From assembly GCA_965223025.1 (NCBI GenBank), contig CBDCVP010000023.1:2170001-2234000 (forward strand): a stretch of 64,000 nucleotides of DNA. Direction: 5' to 3'. Origin of the DNA: JABDMH01 sp965223025. GTDB taxonomy: Bacteria; Bacteroidota; Bacteroidia; Chitinophagales; Saprospiraceae. This document shows positions 44,868-53,240 of the stretch, piece by piece (the first letter of the stretch is position 1; the number at the start of each line of letters is the position of its first letter). Under the pieces are notes generated by a model that had not been told where the DNA came from, did no database searches, and saw only the letters and a list, made by a program, of their open reading frames with translations. Position numbers and translations under genes: made by a program.

Positions 44868-46823
44868 ATGATTTCGCAGGAAACCATTGATGCAGTCTTT
44901 AACACTGCCCGCATAGAGGAGGTGGTACAGGAATTTGTTTCCCTCAAAAAGCGAGGGATCAATATGATTGGTCTCTGCCCTTTTCACGATGAGAAAACTC
45001 CGTCTTTTACCGTCTCTCCGACTCGCAATATCTACAAGTGCTTTGGCTGTGGCAAAGGTGGTAATTCGGTCAACTTCATCATGGAGCACGAAGGTCATAC
45101 TTATCCTGAGGCCCTGCGCTACCTTGCCCAAAAGTACCGGATAGCGATCCAAGAAACAGCAATATCTGCAGAATACGCAGAGGAAAAGCACGAGCGAGAC
45201 AGTCTCATATTGATTAATGAATTTGCCAAGGAATACTACAAGAAGCAGCTCTATGAGACAGACATGGGCAAGAGCATTGGTCTGAGTTATTTTAAAGAAA
45301 GGGATCTACTCAGTAAAACTCTGGAGAGATTTGACTTGGGGTATGCACCGGGTACCGGAGATGGATTGACACAAAGTGCCATTGCGGCAGGATATAATAT
45401 CGAATTCTTGCGCAAGCTTGGACTAACCACGGATAAGGACCGGGACTTCTTCTTTAACCGCGTGATGTTTCCGATCCACAATGCTACAGGCAAGGTAGTA
45501 GCGTTTGCTGGTCGCCAACTTACCAGCCATAAAAGATCGCCCAAGTACATCAACTCTAAGGAATCTGAGTTGTACCACAAGAGCAAGGTATTGTACGCCA
45601 TGCACCTTGCCAAGTCTCCCATCCGCAAGGAGGGACTTTGCATATTGGTAGAGGGCTATACCGATGTACTAGCGCTGCATCAAGCCGGCATCGAACACGT
45701 CGTGGCCACTTCTGGTACCGCACTCACTGTCGACCAGATCAAGCTGATCAAACGTTACACCAAGAAGATCAGACTGCTATATGATGGTGATGCCGCTGGA
45801 GTCAAAGCAGCCCTCAGGGGAATAGATCTCATCTTAGACCAAGATCTGAATGTCGAGTTGGTGATGCTACCCGAGGGTGAAGATCCCGATAGTTATCTCA
45901 ATAAAGTGGGTACCACGGAGTTTAAAACTTACCTAGAGGACAAGGCCGAAGATTTCATCCTTTTTAAAACCAACCTGGTCATCGAAGAGGCTGGTAATGA
46001 TCCCATCAAGAAGACGGAATTGATCAAAGGTATTGTCAGAAGTTTAGCACATATCCCCGATCCCATCAAAAGGTCGGTCTACTTGCGTCAGTGTGCCACC
46101 CAACTCGAAGTCGATGAGCATCTTCTGGTCACTGAGACTAACAAAGAAATCAACAAGCGCATGCGTGATCAGCGCATCGACCAGCTCCGCCAGAGCAGGG
46201 CTGAAGCTCATATGCCCAGCCAGGAGCCGGTGGGAGGACCGCCATTGTCCGAAACTGGTGAAAAGCAAATGGCTGCCCAATCTCACCATCAGGAGCGAGA
46301 TATTGCCAGAATATTGATCCTACACGGCCACAAATTGATTGAGGAGTCACCGAATCCGGTCAAGGTTTCTACCTATATTCTGGCACAGATACAAGATGTG
46401 ATATCCGAGTTTGAGCATGAATTATTTGCAAAAATCGTCCTGACCTATGGTCAGAGGATAGCAGATGGTGTAGAAACTGATACCAAATTCTTTGTTTACC
46501 ACGAAGATCCCGAGATCGCTAAACTAGCCAGTGATTTTTGTGCCACTCCATATGAGTACAGTGAGAATTGGAAAGATATGTGGGATATCCATCTGCGAAC
46601 ACAGCCGATGCCCGATGACAATGCCGTCCAGGACAGCATTCAAGCTCTATGGAGATTTATGCTCAAGAAATTTCAGAAACTAAGCCGACAGAATTTGGAA
46701 AAAATCAAGGAGCTCGAGGAAGCAGGTAATGAGGAAGAGCTAATGAAACACCTTCAAGTTCAAAGTGTTATCCTGGGAAAAAGAAATGATGTAGCCAATA
46801 AGCTGAATACAGTAGTTATGTAA
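44868..46823 (+). CDS. dnaG: DNA primase
   Basis: Synthesises RNA primers at the replication fork. The 651-aa protein has the CHC2 zinc ribbon (C37, H40, C58, C61 in LCPFHDEKTPSF and KCFGCGKGG). The RNA polymerase core follows (FFFNRVMFPIHNATGKVVAFAGR), with a TOPRIM domain bearing LVEGYTDVLALHQAG and LLYDGDAAGVKAA. A C-terminal helical DnaB-binding region comes last. Length is normal for Bacteroidota. Confidence 0.97.
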   Translation: MISQETIDAVFNTARIEEVVQEFVSLKKRGINMIGLCPFHDEKTPSFTVSPTRNIYKCFGCGKGGNSVNFIMEHEGHTYPEALRYLAQKYRIAIQETAISAEYAEEKHERDSLILINEFAKEYYKKQLYETDMGKSIGLSYFKERDLLSKTLERFDLGYAPGTGDGLTQSAIAAGYNIEFLRKLGLTTDKDRDFFFNRVMFPIHNATGKVVAFAGRQLTSHKRSPKYINSKESELYHKSKVLYAMHLAKSPIRKEGLCILVEGYTDVLALHQAGIEHVVATSGTALTVDQIKLIKRYTKKIRLLYDGDAAGVKAALRGIDLILDQDLNVELVMLPEGEDPDSYLNKVGTTEFKTYLEDKAEDFILFKTNLVIEEAGNDPIKKTELIKGIVRSLAHIPDPIKRSVYLRQCATQLEVDEHLLVTETNKEINKRMRDQRIDQLRQSRAEAHMPSQEPVGGPPLSETGEKQMAAQSHHQERDIARILILHGHKLIEESPNPVKVSTYILAQIQDVISEFEHELFAKIVLTYGQRIADGVETDTKFFVYHEDPEIAKLASDFCATPYEYSENWKDMWDIHLRTQPMPDDNAVQDSIQALWRFMLKKFQKLSRQNLEKIKELEEAGNEEELMKHLQVQSVILGKRNDVANKLNTVVM

Positions 46824-46912
46824 TCGTAATGTGGGACAAAACTGTAATCTACGCCACTCATACTGGACTTCAGTTAATTAATTACCTTCGGACCTTCAAA
46901 AAAAATCATTCC

Positions 46913-47041
46913 ATGGCAATCGAAAAAAACCAGGTGGTCATTGTCGACTATAAATTGCAGAACGGTGGTAATGAAGGTGATCTCATCGAAGAGACTTTCG
47001 GATCGGAACCCCTCTCCTTTATCTTTGGGATTGGCAAATGA
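46913..47041 (+). pseudogene. FKBP/SlyD-type peptidyl-prolyl isomerase, N-terminal piece (frame 1)
   Basis: Codes for the first 42 residues of an FKBP-type prolyl isomerase: AIEKNQVVIVDYKLQNGG, then EPLSFIFGIGK, where TGA (47039-47041) cuts the frame. The rest of the fold continues in the -1 frame from ATG 47038. One extra A in the GGCAAATGA stretch would restore a single reading frame across the junction. The frame is open back to 46829, but MAIEKN is the natural start. Either a frameshifted gene, a sequencing slip, or a split protein. Confidence 0.8.
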
Positions 47042-47400
47042 TTCCCGCCTTTGAAGCAAACTTGGAAGAAAGTAGTGAAGGAGATGAGTTTTCCTTTCTC
47101 ATCGAAGCAGCCAGTGCTTATGGTGCGTACGAAAAAGAGGCTGTAGTCGAGATCCCCAGACAGCAGTTTGCGGTGGATGGAGAAGTGAAGGAAGAGAACA
47201 TTGCCCTAGGTAAACAATTGACACTTCAAGATCAAGAAGGACGGAGCTATCATGGCGTAGTGAAAGCTACCACATTAGATTATGTGACGGTAGACTTCAA
47301 TCATCCAATGGCCGGTACCGACCTATTCTTCTCCGGTGTGATCCGAACCGTTAGAGATGCCACTGAGAGTGAATTGGATCATGGGCATGCACATGAATAG
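47038..47400 (+). CDS. FKBP/SlyD-type peptidyl-prolyl isomerase, C-terminal piece (frame 2)
   Basis: A 120-aa frame continuing the isomerase: MIPAFEANLEESSEGDEFSF, AYGAYEKEAVVEIPRQQF, then the insert-in-flap domain (GKQLTLQDQEGRSYHGVVKA, VTVDFNHPMAG) and the returning FKBP strand. It ends with a His-rich tail (HGHAHE), a modest version of the metal-binding tail of SlyD. It starts within the ATGA overlap of the first piece, so translation re-initiation could supply it. Alone it lacks the first FKBP beta strands. Confidence 0.82.
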   Translation: MIPAFEANLEESSEGDEFSFLIEAASAYGAYEKEAVVEIPRQQFAVDGEVKEENIALGKQLTLQDQEGRSYHGVVKATTLDYVTVDFNHPMAGTDLFFSGVIRTVRDATESELDHGHAHE

Positions 47401-47462
47401 CGTCTATACATATGGAGCATGCCATTTCGATATCAGGCTATGATCTGTTATCGGGAGTGATT

Positions 47463-47662
47463 TTACATTGAGTCCATTTTAATCACTAACTTTTGAATGT
47501 GGTCTAAACCAAATAATAGTTTGGCACCATCGATATTAAGCCAACTGAATAAATTTTGAATTACATTGTAGTTGTTTGTGACATATTTGGAATCTATAAT
47601 GGCTTCTCCTGATTGAAAACAGATTGGTTCGTGATGTGCAATTCGGTTTCTAAATTTATTTA
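47463..47662 (-). pseudogene. Abi_2 family abortive infection protein, C-terminal remnant
   Basis: The readable part is about 65 residues: NKFRNRIAHHEPICFQSGEA, then YVTNNYNVIQNLFSWLNIDG and LLFGLDHIQKLV. The RNRIAHH segment contains the R-x4-H motif of HEPN ribonucleases, and the whole matches the end of Abi_2/AbiD/AbiF proteins. Its upstream side abuts the end of the IS element at 47663, so its start codon (47675) is supplied by the IS. Confidence 0.75.
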
Positions 47663-48636
47663 CTGAATAATTCATTTACGTTACAAATTTCAAATCTGGA
47701 ATCGTGCATGGTGGATGAAGCATTAATCTATTGGTAAGATTATGAAATAGAATGTCTTTATACAGGTGCCTATTGAACCTGTAGGTATACTCATTGAGAT
47801 ACTTTTGTAGATATTTTACTTGATGATGAATACCTCTCAACCAAGATTTGAGCCCCATAATAAACCGATGCATCAAAGGAAAATTCTCTCCTTTTTTAGA
47901 GTGGATCTGGTCAACATGATATTTTCCTTTTCGAGCAATGGGGGAGTAACCTCTCCATTTATCGGTCGTTACGATTGCATCTGGGTCAATATGTTGGTCA
48001 AAGAATGGCTCTAGCTGTTTGCTGCCAGCATTGGGAATAACCTTTGCATATGCCCTGCTGATTCCACCTCCAGGGTGTTTCTGGATAGCCACAACTACCT
48101 GTTTTTTAGTCGATTGACTTCGGCCGCGCTGCTTTTTCACCTTGCCCCCGATCATCGTTTCATCTACAGCCACCGCACCATCAATCGGATATTTCCCACT
48201 TGATTTCATTGCTAACATGACCTTCGTTTTAAAGCGCCACACTACCGGTTGATTCATGTCCAACTTTCGAGCTAATTCATAGGTTGACATTCCTTTTGTC
48301 GAGGTGCTTAGATAGAAAATAATGTAGAATGCCTTGTGCAACGGAAATTTTACTTTATGAAAAAGGGTATGGGCAGTAGGGGATTCCACAGAACGACATT
48401 TGGTACATCGTCTTTCTCCGTATCGAGCTGTCCCACAATATTTCCCATTACCACATTTGCGACATGAATATCCACTGCTCCACTTGATTTCACTCAAGTA
48501 ATCCAGACAATCCGCTTTACACGTAAATCGACTACTAAATTCAAAAATACTGACTCCTTTAAACATTCTTTCAGTTTCCATTTTCTTTTTGCCTCTAAGT
48601 AAGTACCTTACCGTGCAACCAAACTGCATTATTCAG
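47663..48636 (-). mobile_element. IS1595-family insertion sequence
   Basis: A 974-bp element. The terminal inverted repeats begin CTGAATAAT at both ends (47663-47685 and 48614-48636), with about 17 of 23 positions matching. It contains one transposase gene and sits between the two ends of an Abi_2 gene. No clear 8-bp target duplication is visible, in keeping with a flanking deletion. Confidence 0.82.
47676..48581 (-). CDS. IS1595-family transposase
   Basis: A 301-aa transposase from the ATG at 48581; the frame extends to 48629 but METERMFKGVSIFEF is the likelier start. An N-terminal zinc ribbon has two CxxC knuckles (SCRKCGNGKYCG, RRCTKCRSV). The DDE-type domain has acidic residues in GAVAVDETMIGGKVKK and AIVTTDKWRGYSPI, followed by HSKKGENFPLMHRFIMGLK and NEYTYRFNRH. 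The reading frame is intact, so the element may be active. Confidence 0.92.
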   Translation of the reverse strand: METERMFKGVSIFEFSSRFTCKADCLDYLSEIKWSSGYSCRKCGNGKYCGTARYGERRCTKCRSVESPTAHTLFHKVKFPLHKAFYIIFYLSTSTKGMSTYELARKLDMNQPVVWRFKTKVMLAMKSSGKYPIDGAVAVDETMIGGKVKKQRGRSQSTKKQVVVAIQKHPGGGISRAYAKVIPNAGSKQLEPFFDQHIDPDAIVTTDKWRGYSPIARKGKYHVDQIHSKKGENFPLMHRFIMGLKSWLRGIHHQVKYLQKYLNEYTYRFNRHLYKDILFHNLTNRLMLHPPCTIPDLKFVT

Positions 48637-48781
48637 CAACTTATTATTGTGAAACTTTCTTGAGACAGTTTAAGATTTAGTCTATATAGAGTCATCGCTT
48701 TTCTATGTCACTCCCACAAGAATTATAATACCTTTGCATTCTTGGCTGTGACATAACTTGCACAAAATCAGCATATTTCAT
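48637..48781 (-). pseudogene. Abi_2 family abortive infection protein, N-terminal remnant
   Basis: Reads MKYADFVQVMSQPRMQRYYN followed by SCGSDIEKR and a TGA. One base out of frame it continues as MTLYRLNLKLSQESFTIISC up to the IS border. The MSQPRM...YY and TLYRLNLKLSQE elements are Abi_2 N-terminal motifs. So the gene has a frameshift in addition to the IS insertion. The middle of the protein is absent from both flanks. Confidence 0.72.
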
Positions 48782-49175
48782 TCGAACTTGACTCTTGTTA
48801 ACAGAGTTACTATATTTGCCTTAGAAATTATTCCCGATAGCCCTTGAGAAATCAAGCTATCGGGTTTCTGTTTTTTAGACCCTTCTGATTTAAATTCCAT
48901 ATTTTTTCTTCCATTCCCTATAACAAAGGATCATCTGCCCTTCCTGGGGGCCCAACCGGGCCAGCTGGACCTCTGGCCAGGCAATCCTAAAACACCCGGA
49001 TCATACATTAGACTATACTACAAGTCAAAATATCTACCAAGGCAAGCAAGCCCGCAATCTTCCTTCTCACACTGCCATGGTGACTATGATTGCGAGGTAA
49101 GATCACCGAGGAGCACCTCACTTTATTGACTTTGCATCTCGCAAGTACAGCAATGCATAATCCGGGTTTAACATC
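48782..49175. other. 394-bp intergenic region
   Basis: Holds one strong plus-strand terminator (48833-48876). The remainder shows no supported gene. A short Gly-X-Y-like translation near 48945-48975 is too brief to count. Confidence 0.5.
48833..48876 (+). terminator. Rho-independent terminator, plus strand
   Basis: CCCGATAGC (48833-48841) pairs with GCTATCGGG (48856-48864), with a further TTGA/TCAA pair inside, followed by TTTCTGTTTTTT. The nearest plus-strand gene is the split FKBP 1.4 kb upstream; before the IS arrived they were closer. Confidence 0.75.
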
Positions 49176-50027
49176 CTACCTCAGCAACTGATAGCTATTG
49201 ATCAACGGCCCGGTGGATATGAGTGCCAGGAGAAACATGTGGTCAAGGTGATCACTCATACTGATCTCTACTTTTCCTCCTGAGATCTCGTCCTTCACCA
49301 CTGGAGCCATGATCACCTGACCATCCATATGTATGACCAGGGTTTTCCCGATACTACTTTTAGTTAGTCGAAAAAACTTGTCCGCTCCAACGTCGGTAAA
49401 CTCAATCCCTATCGACTTGCCCATTTTACCATCGTGCATGGAGGCTTTTACCACATCTCGATTCGAAAGGATATGGTTTGAATCACTAGGCATTTGCAAG
49501 ACCAAAAGTTGACTTACCCCACGATCAGGGAAAGTCTGAGCAACAGCGAATCCTTCTAGTACGCCCTCGTCTTGCAATCTTGACAGATGTTCCATTAACT
49601 TATCCATCTGAGAAACACTGCATCTACCCAACACATGATTTTCTGATCCAAGTGAGATGGAACTGTTCGACAAAACAGTGTCGAGGACACCAAAGACCAA
49701 ATCGCCGTGATCCATCCTTTGGAAGAAGTCATTGCGGTCTGCTACCGCTGAAATCTTCCACATCCCTTTCCGTGATGACAACATAGCAATGACACCCCCA
49801 TCCAAGTCATCTTGTGAGGAAATCACCAAGCCGTGGCTATCTGGAACGACCCTGATGGTATGTGACACCCCATATGATGATAGGCGTCTGGATAAAATGG
49901 CCGCATCGGTCTCAAGTTGCGACTGGGAAATCTCCTGATTTTCAGCAACCAAAGTCATCGAATTCTGGCCAAGAACAACTAAGCACCCAGCACATAACAC
50001 ACATATAATCAATATAATACGTTTCAT
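49176..50027 (-). CDS. Exported protein resembling the periplasmic P1 domain of SecD
   Basis: A 283-aa protein with signal peptide (IILIICVLCAGCLVVLGQ) and no other membrane helix. The first part resembles the SecD P1 base (ETDAAILSRRLSSYGVSHTI). Residues about 205-255 match the P1 head: SIGIEFTDVGADKFFRLTK, SIGKTLVIHMDGQVIMAPVV and ISGGKVEIS. In SecD these domains bind preproteins emerging from SecYEG. Here they are detached from the transmembrane part. The function of this stand-alone form is unknown. Confidence 0.75.
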   Translation of the reverse strand: MKRIILIICVLCAGCLVVLGQNSMTLVAENQEISQSQLETDAAILSRRLSSYGVSHTIRVVPDSHGLVISSQDDLDGGVIAMLSSRKGMWKISAVADRNDFFQRMDHGDLVFGVLDTVLSNSSISLGSENHVLGRCSVSQMDKLMEHLSRLQDEGVLEGFAVAQTFPDRGVSQLLVLQMPSDSNHILSNRDVVKASMHDGKMGKSIGIEFTDVGADKFFRLTKSSIGKTLVIHMDGQVIMAPVVKDEISGGKVEISMSDHLDHMFLLALISTGPLINSYQLLR

Positions 50028-50104
50028 AAGTATTTATTTTCAATACATTATTAATCGACAATCGCAGAAAGCAATTGACGTGAGAAAAGTGAGAAATGCT
50101 AGAA

Positions 50105-50485
50105 TTATGCTGGAGGGTCGCCTATCTGGGCATGGTAGATCATCCCAGTACGAAATAAGCATTCGGACCGATAAAGCAACAGGTGGAAAAATGACTTCTC
50201 AATACGCAGATTAACGCAATGGTCATCCTTCCTTAGCTTCCATTTGAATACCTGATTGAGTATGGACCGATCACTAGACTTCTGATGGACTTGCTTGGGA
50301 CCCTCTAATGAATAGACAAGATCGTGACTACCGTCATATGTCGAGATCGCACTAGCTTGATGCTCATGGTCGTAGCTTTGAGTTGCAGCATAGGATACCC
50401 CATTAGTCTGAGCAAGGCACAACCAAATCAGCATCACCAGAAAGGCCAATCGCTCTACCAACAGTTTATCCATATACCGATCCAT
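50105..50485 (-). CDS. Hypothetical small protein with N-terminal signal or membrane segment
   Basis: A 126-aa frame. LAFLVMLIWLCLAQTNGVSYA is a likely signal peptide or anchor. The rest is polar, with HEHQAS and two late cysteines, ending MIYHAQIGDPPA. No family recognised. It is divergent from the MerC-domain gene and 264 bp away, so it might share the metal-responsive region. Coding status is moderately supported by the signal-like N-terminus. Confidence 0.45.
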   Translation of the reverse strand: MDRYMDKLLVERLAFLVMLIWLCLAQTNGVSYAATQSYDHEHQASAISTYDGSHDLVYSLEGPKQVHQKSSDRSILNQVFKWKLRKDDHCVNLRIEKSFFHLLLYRSECLFRTGMIYHAQIGDPPA

Positions 50486-50700
50486 TCAGAAACTAAAGTT
50501 AAGCAAATCAATCCAACCTCGAAGGTCTAAAGAGGGCAGCAGATCAAAGGTATCCAATCGCGAGAAAAAGGACCAGTCCCAATGAGAATTGTAGCTAGAA
50601 CAAAGATCCCACTGAGCTGTGAGGCGAAGGGCTCCCGCCCTATGACCGAGAATCATTAAGCACTCCTTTAATCGCAAAATTGAGAAAAAGCCCGTAATTT

Positions 50701-50746
50701 ATGCAACACTATTGCATTTTATCTATTTTTGCATCGATGTTGCAAA
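50701..50746. promoter_or_regulatory. Two Fur/Zur-like palindromes overlapping a -7 box
   Basis: Site 1 (50701-50717) is ATGCAA-N5-TTGCAT. Site 2 (50728-50746) is TTTGCA-N7-TGCAAA. Both resemble Fur-family (Zur-like) operators of Bacteroidota. A TAnnTTTG box (TATTTTTG, 50724-50731) lies between and overlaps site 2, so bound repressor would block the polymerase. Site 2 ends 2 bp before the ATG at 50749. Confidence 0.55.
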
Positions 50747-50748
50747 CA

Positions 50749-51156
50749 ATGTTCAAGAGATTTACCGATACGTACATCGACATATTAGGTGCCGTAGCCA
50801 GCATTACGTGTGCCGTGCACTGCACACTCGTACCACTTTTACTCACCTTAGGGACATTGGGTGGTTTGTCCTGGATGACAAATCATTCCATTGAGTTTTC
50901 TTTCCTGCTGATCAGTGCAGGAATAGCTGGGATCACCATGTTTGTAGGCTATCGGAGGCAAACTATGAGTAAAAGGACCATTCTTATTTTTGCCCTAGGA
51001 TTTGGACTTTTGCTGCTGGGTAGATGGTTTCACCATGACCATACCCACGTCCATACGGTAGCTTTCTTAGTAACCGCTTGTGGGGGATTGACTATTGCCA
51101 GCGCTCATGTAGTAAACTGGTTAGCCCAACGCAAGAAGATGATGGTAGAACTTTAG
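50749..51156 (+). CDS. MerC-domain membrane protein
   Basis: A 135-aa protein with four hydrophobic helices. The metal-site signature is ITCAVHCTLVPLLLTL, with the paired cysteines of MerC. A His-rich loop HHDHTHVH lies between helices 3 and 4. MerC proteins carry mercury, but Bacteroidota MerC-domain proteins under Zur/Fur-type sites are more likely tied to zinc or iron. The ATG at 50749 is preferred because it follows the operator; ATG at 50737 is within it and the frame also opens at 50701. Confidence 0.85.
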   Translation: MFKRFTDTYIDILGAVASITCAVHCTLVPLLLTLGTLGGLSWMTNHSIEFSFLLISAGIAGITMFVGYRRQTMSKRTILIFALGFGLLLLGRWFHHDHTHVHTVAFLVTACGGLTIASAHVVNWLAQRKKMMVEL

Positions 51157-51183
51157 AAAGTCCTTGCGAATACTGCTCATTAG

Positions 51184-53091
51184 TTAAGTTGCTCCGTCCT
51201 TGGTCTCCTTAATCTCCTTAACTACCTCCGGATTTAACAAGGTAGAGACATCGCCAATGCTACCTGTATCTCCAGACGCAATTTTTCTCAGTATACGTCG
51301 CATAATTTTTCCCGACCTTGTCTTTGGCAAACCAGATACGACTTGAATCAGGTCAGGTTTCGCGATGGGACCGATTACTTGGGTTACTACTTTGTGTACT
51401 TCTTTCTTGAAAACAGCCACATCCGCAATTTCTTTTTCTGCAATGATGTAGGCGTAAATGCCCTGACCTTTGATGTTGTGTGGATATCCCACTACCGCTG
51501 ATTCAATCACCAACTGGTGCTCATTGATGGCATTCTCCACCTCAGCGGTACCAATGCGATGCCCCGAAACATTGATGACGTCATCTACACGCCCAATGAT
51601 GCGATAGGTGCCATCTTGGTCTCTCCTAGCCCCATCACCTGTAAAATACATGTTTTCGAATGTGGAAAAATAGACCTGTCGACATCGTTCATGATCACCA
51701 TAGGTAGTCCTTATCATGCCTGGCCACGGATATTTGATGCATAATAATCCCTCTGCCTCCTTCTTCCTAATCTCCTTCCCTTCGGCAGTAACTAGACAAG
51801 GCTGAACTCCGGGCAGTGGATACATAGCATACGAAGGTTTTAATGTATGCATCCCGGGCAGCGGGGAAATCATGATGCCACCTGTCTCTGTTTGCCACCA
51901 AGTATCTACGATGGGTGCATTACCCTTTCCCACCTTTTGATTATACCAGTTCCAGGCTTCCTCGTTGATTGGCTCACCCACACTTCCCAATGTTTTGATG
52001 GAGGAAAGATCGTAATGTCCGGGCCATTGATCACCTGCTGCCATCAAGGCTCGTATGGCTGTTGGAGCCGTGTAAAATTGATTGACACGATGCTTTTCAC
52101 ACACATGCCAGAATCGACCCGCATCGGGAAAAGTAGGGACGCCCTCAAACATGATGGTGGTTGCGCCCGACAGCAATGGTCCGTAGATGATGTAGCTATG
52201 GCCTGTGATCCAACCGATATCTGCAGTGCACCAGTAGACATCGCCTTTTTCATACTGAAACACATTCTTGAAGGTAAAGCTGGCATATACCATATAACCT
52301 CCACAAGTGTGGACCACTCCCTTTGGTTTGCCAGTAGAGCCAGATGTGTACAGGATAAATAGCATGTCCTCGGAATCCATGGCCACAGGAACACAAGTTT
52401 TTCTACTCCGGTTTACCTCGTCATGCCACCACTTGTCGCGTCCCTTTTTCATCTTAACATCCCCCCCCGTATTTCTGTGTACTAGCACGGTTTCAATGCT
52501 CTTACACTTCATGGCTAGAGCCTCGTCAACCACCGCCTTCACTGGTATCAATTTGCTGCCACGAGCATTATAGTCCGAACAGATGACCATTTTACAAGCC
52601 GCATCCTTGATGCGATCTGCTAGGGCAGATGCTGAAAATCCAGCAAACACCACAGAATGAATGGCACCTATCCTCGCACATGCCAATACACCAATCGCTA
52701 GTTCTGGCACCATAGGCATGTAGAAGCACACACGATCTCCCTTTTTGATGCCATTGGCCTTCAGGGCATTGGCACACCGGCAAACAGCATCGTGTAGCTC
52801 TTGATATGTATAAGAGATGAAAGACTGACTGGGATCATTGGGCTCCCATATCAAAGCCGTCTGATTGCCTCTCCGTTTCAAATGTCGGTCTAGGCAGTTT
52901 TCGGTAATATTCAATTTTCCACCACTAAACCATTTGACATCTGGTTTTTGGAAATCCCACTCCAGTACCTTATCCCATTTCTTCTGCCAGGTAAATGTTC
53001 TTGCCTGTGCAGCCCAAAATTTCTCAGGATTGGCTACGCTATCGCGATATACTTTTTTGTACTCACTAAAAGATTTAATTTGCTTGGTCAT
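51184..53091 (-). CDS. acs: Acetyl-CoA synthetase (acetate--CoA ligase)
   Basis: Activates acetate to acetyl-CoA through acetyl-AMP. About 635 aa from the ATG at 53091 (the frame opens at 53112). The AMP-binding P-loop is ILYTSGSTGKPKGVVHTCGG. VDTWWQTETGG carries the adenine-site motif, and YFTGDGARRDQDGTYRIIGR the hinge. The acyl-CoA lysine sits in LPKTRSGKIMRRILRKIA, a likely acetylation site controlling activity. All are Acs-specific rather than general acyl-CoA ligase features. Confidence 0.95.
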   Translation of the reverse strand: MTKQIKSFSEYKKVYRDSVANPEKFWAAQARTFTWQKKWDKVLEWDFQKPDVKWFSGGKLNITENCLDRHLKRRGNQTALIWEPNDPSQSFISYTYQELHDAVCRCANALKANGIKKGDRVCFYMPMVPELAIGVLACARIGAIHSVVFAGFSASALADRIKDAACKMVICSDYNARGSKLIPVKAVVDEALAMKCKSIETVLVHRNTGGDVKMKKGRDKWWHDEVNRSRKTCVPVAMDSEDMLFILYTSGSTGKPKGVVHTCGGYMVYASFTFKNVFQYEKGDVYWCTADIGWITGHSYIIYGPLLSGATTIMFEGVPTFPDAGRFWHVCEKHRVNQFYTAPTAIRALMAAGDQWPGHYDLSSIKTLGSVGEPINEEAWNWYNQKVGKGNAPIVDTWWQTETGGIMISPLPGMHTLKPSYAMYPLPGVQPCLVTAEGKEIRKKEAEGLLCIKYPWPGMIRTTYGDHERCRQVYFSTFENMYFTGDGARRDQDGTYRIIGRVDDVINVSGHRIGTAEVENAINEHQLVIESAVVGYPHNIKGQGIYAYIIAEKEIADVAVFKKEVHKVVTQVIGPIAKPDLIQVVSGLPKTRSGKIMRRILRKIASGDTGSIGDVSTLLNPEVVKEIKETKDGAT

Positions 53092-53240
53092 GCTCAGGTA
53101 TTTAATCGACAATTCTTTCGGTCAGCAATGTAGAGTTTATTTGATTAATCGCCAACATTGAACGAGGGGAAGTCTTACCAGAATTTTGCCACGATACTCC
53201 ATGACGTCTATCGATGAACTCATCGCTGGTGATGGCTCAT

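Noticed and set aside
48729..48736. TACCTTTG on the plus strand resembling a -7 box
   Set aside because: It lies inside the minus-strand Abi remnant and no plus-strand gene follows.
48935..48980. Short Gly-X-Y (collagen-like) translation
   Set aside because: Only about three triplets, with no start codon or extended frame.
50486..50677. 63-codon minus-strand frame before the MerC gene
   Set aside because: Composition is unlike protein, no homology recognised, and it fills a probable regulatory region.
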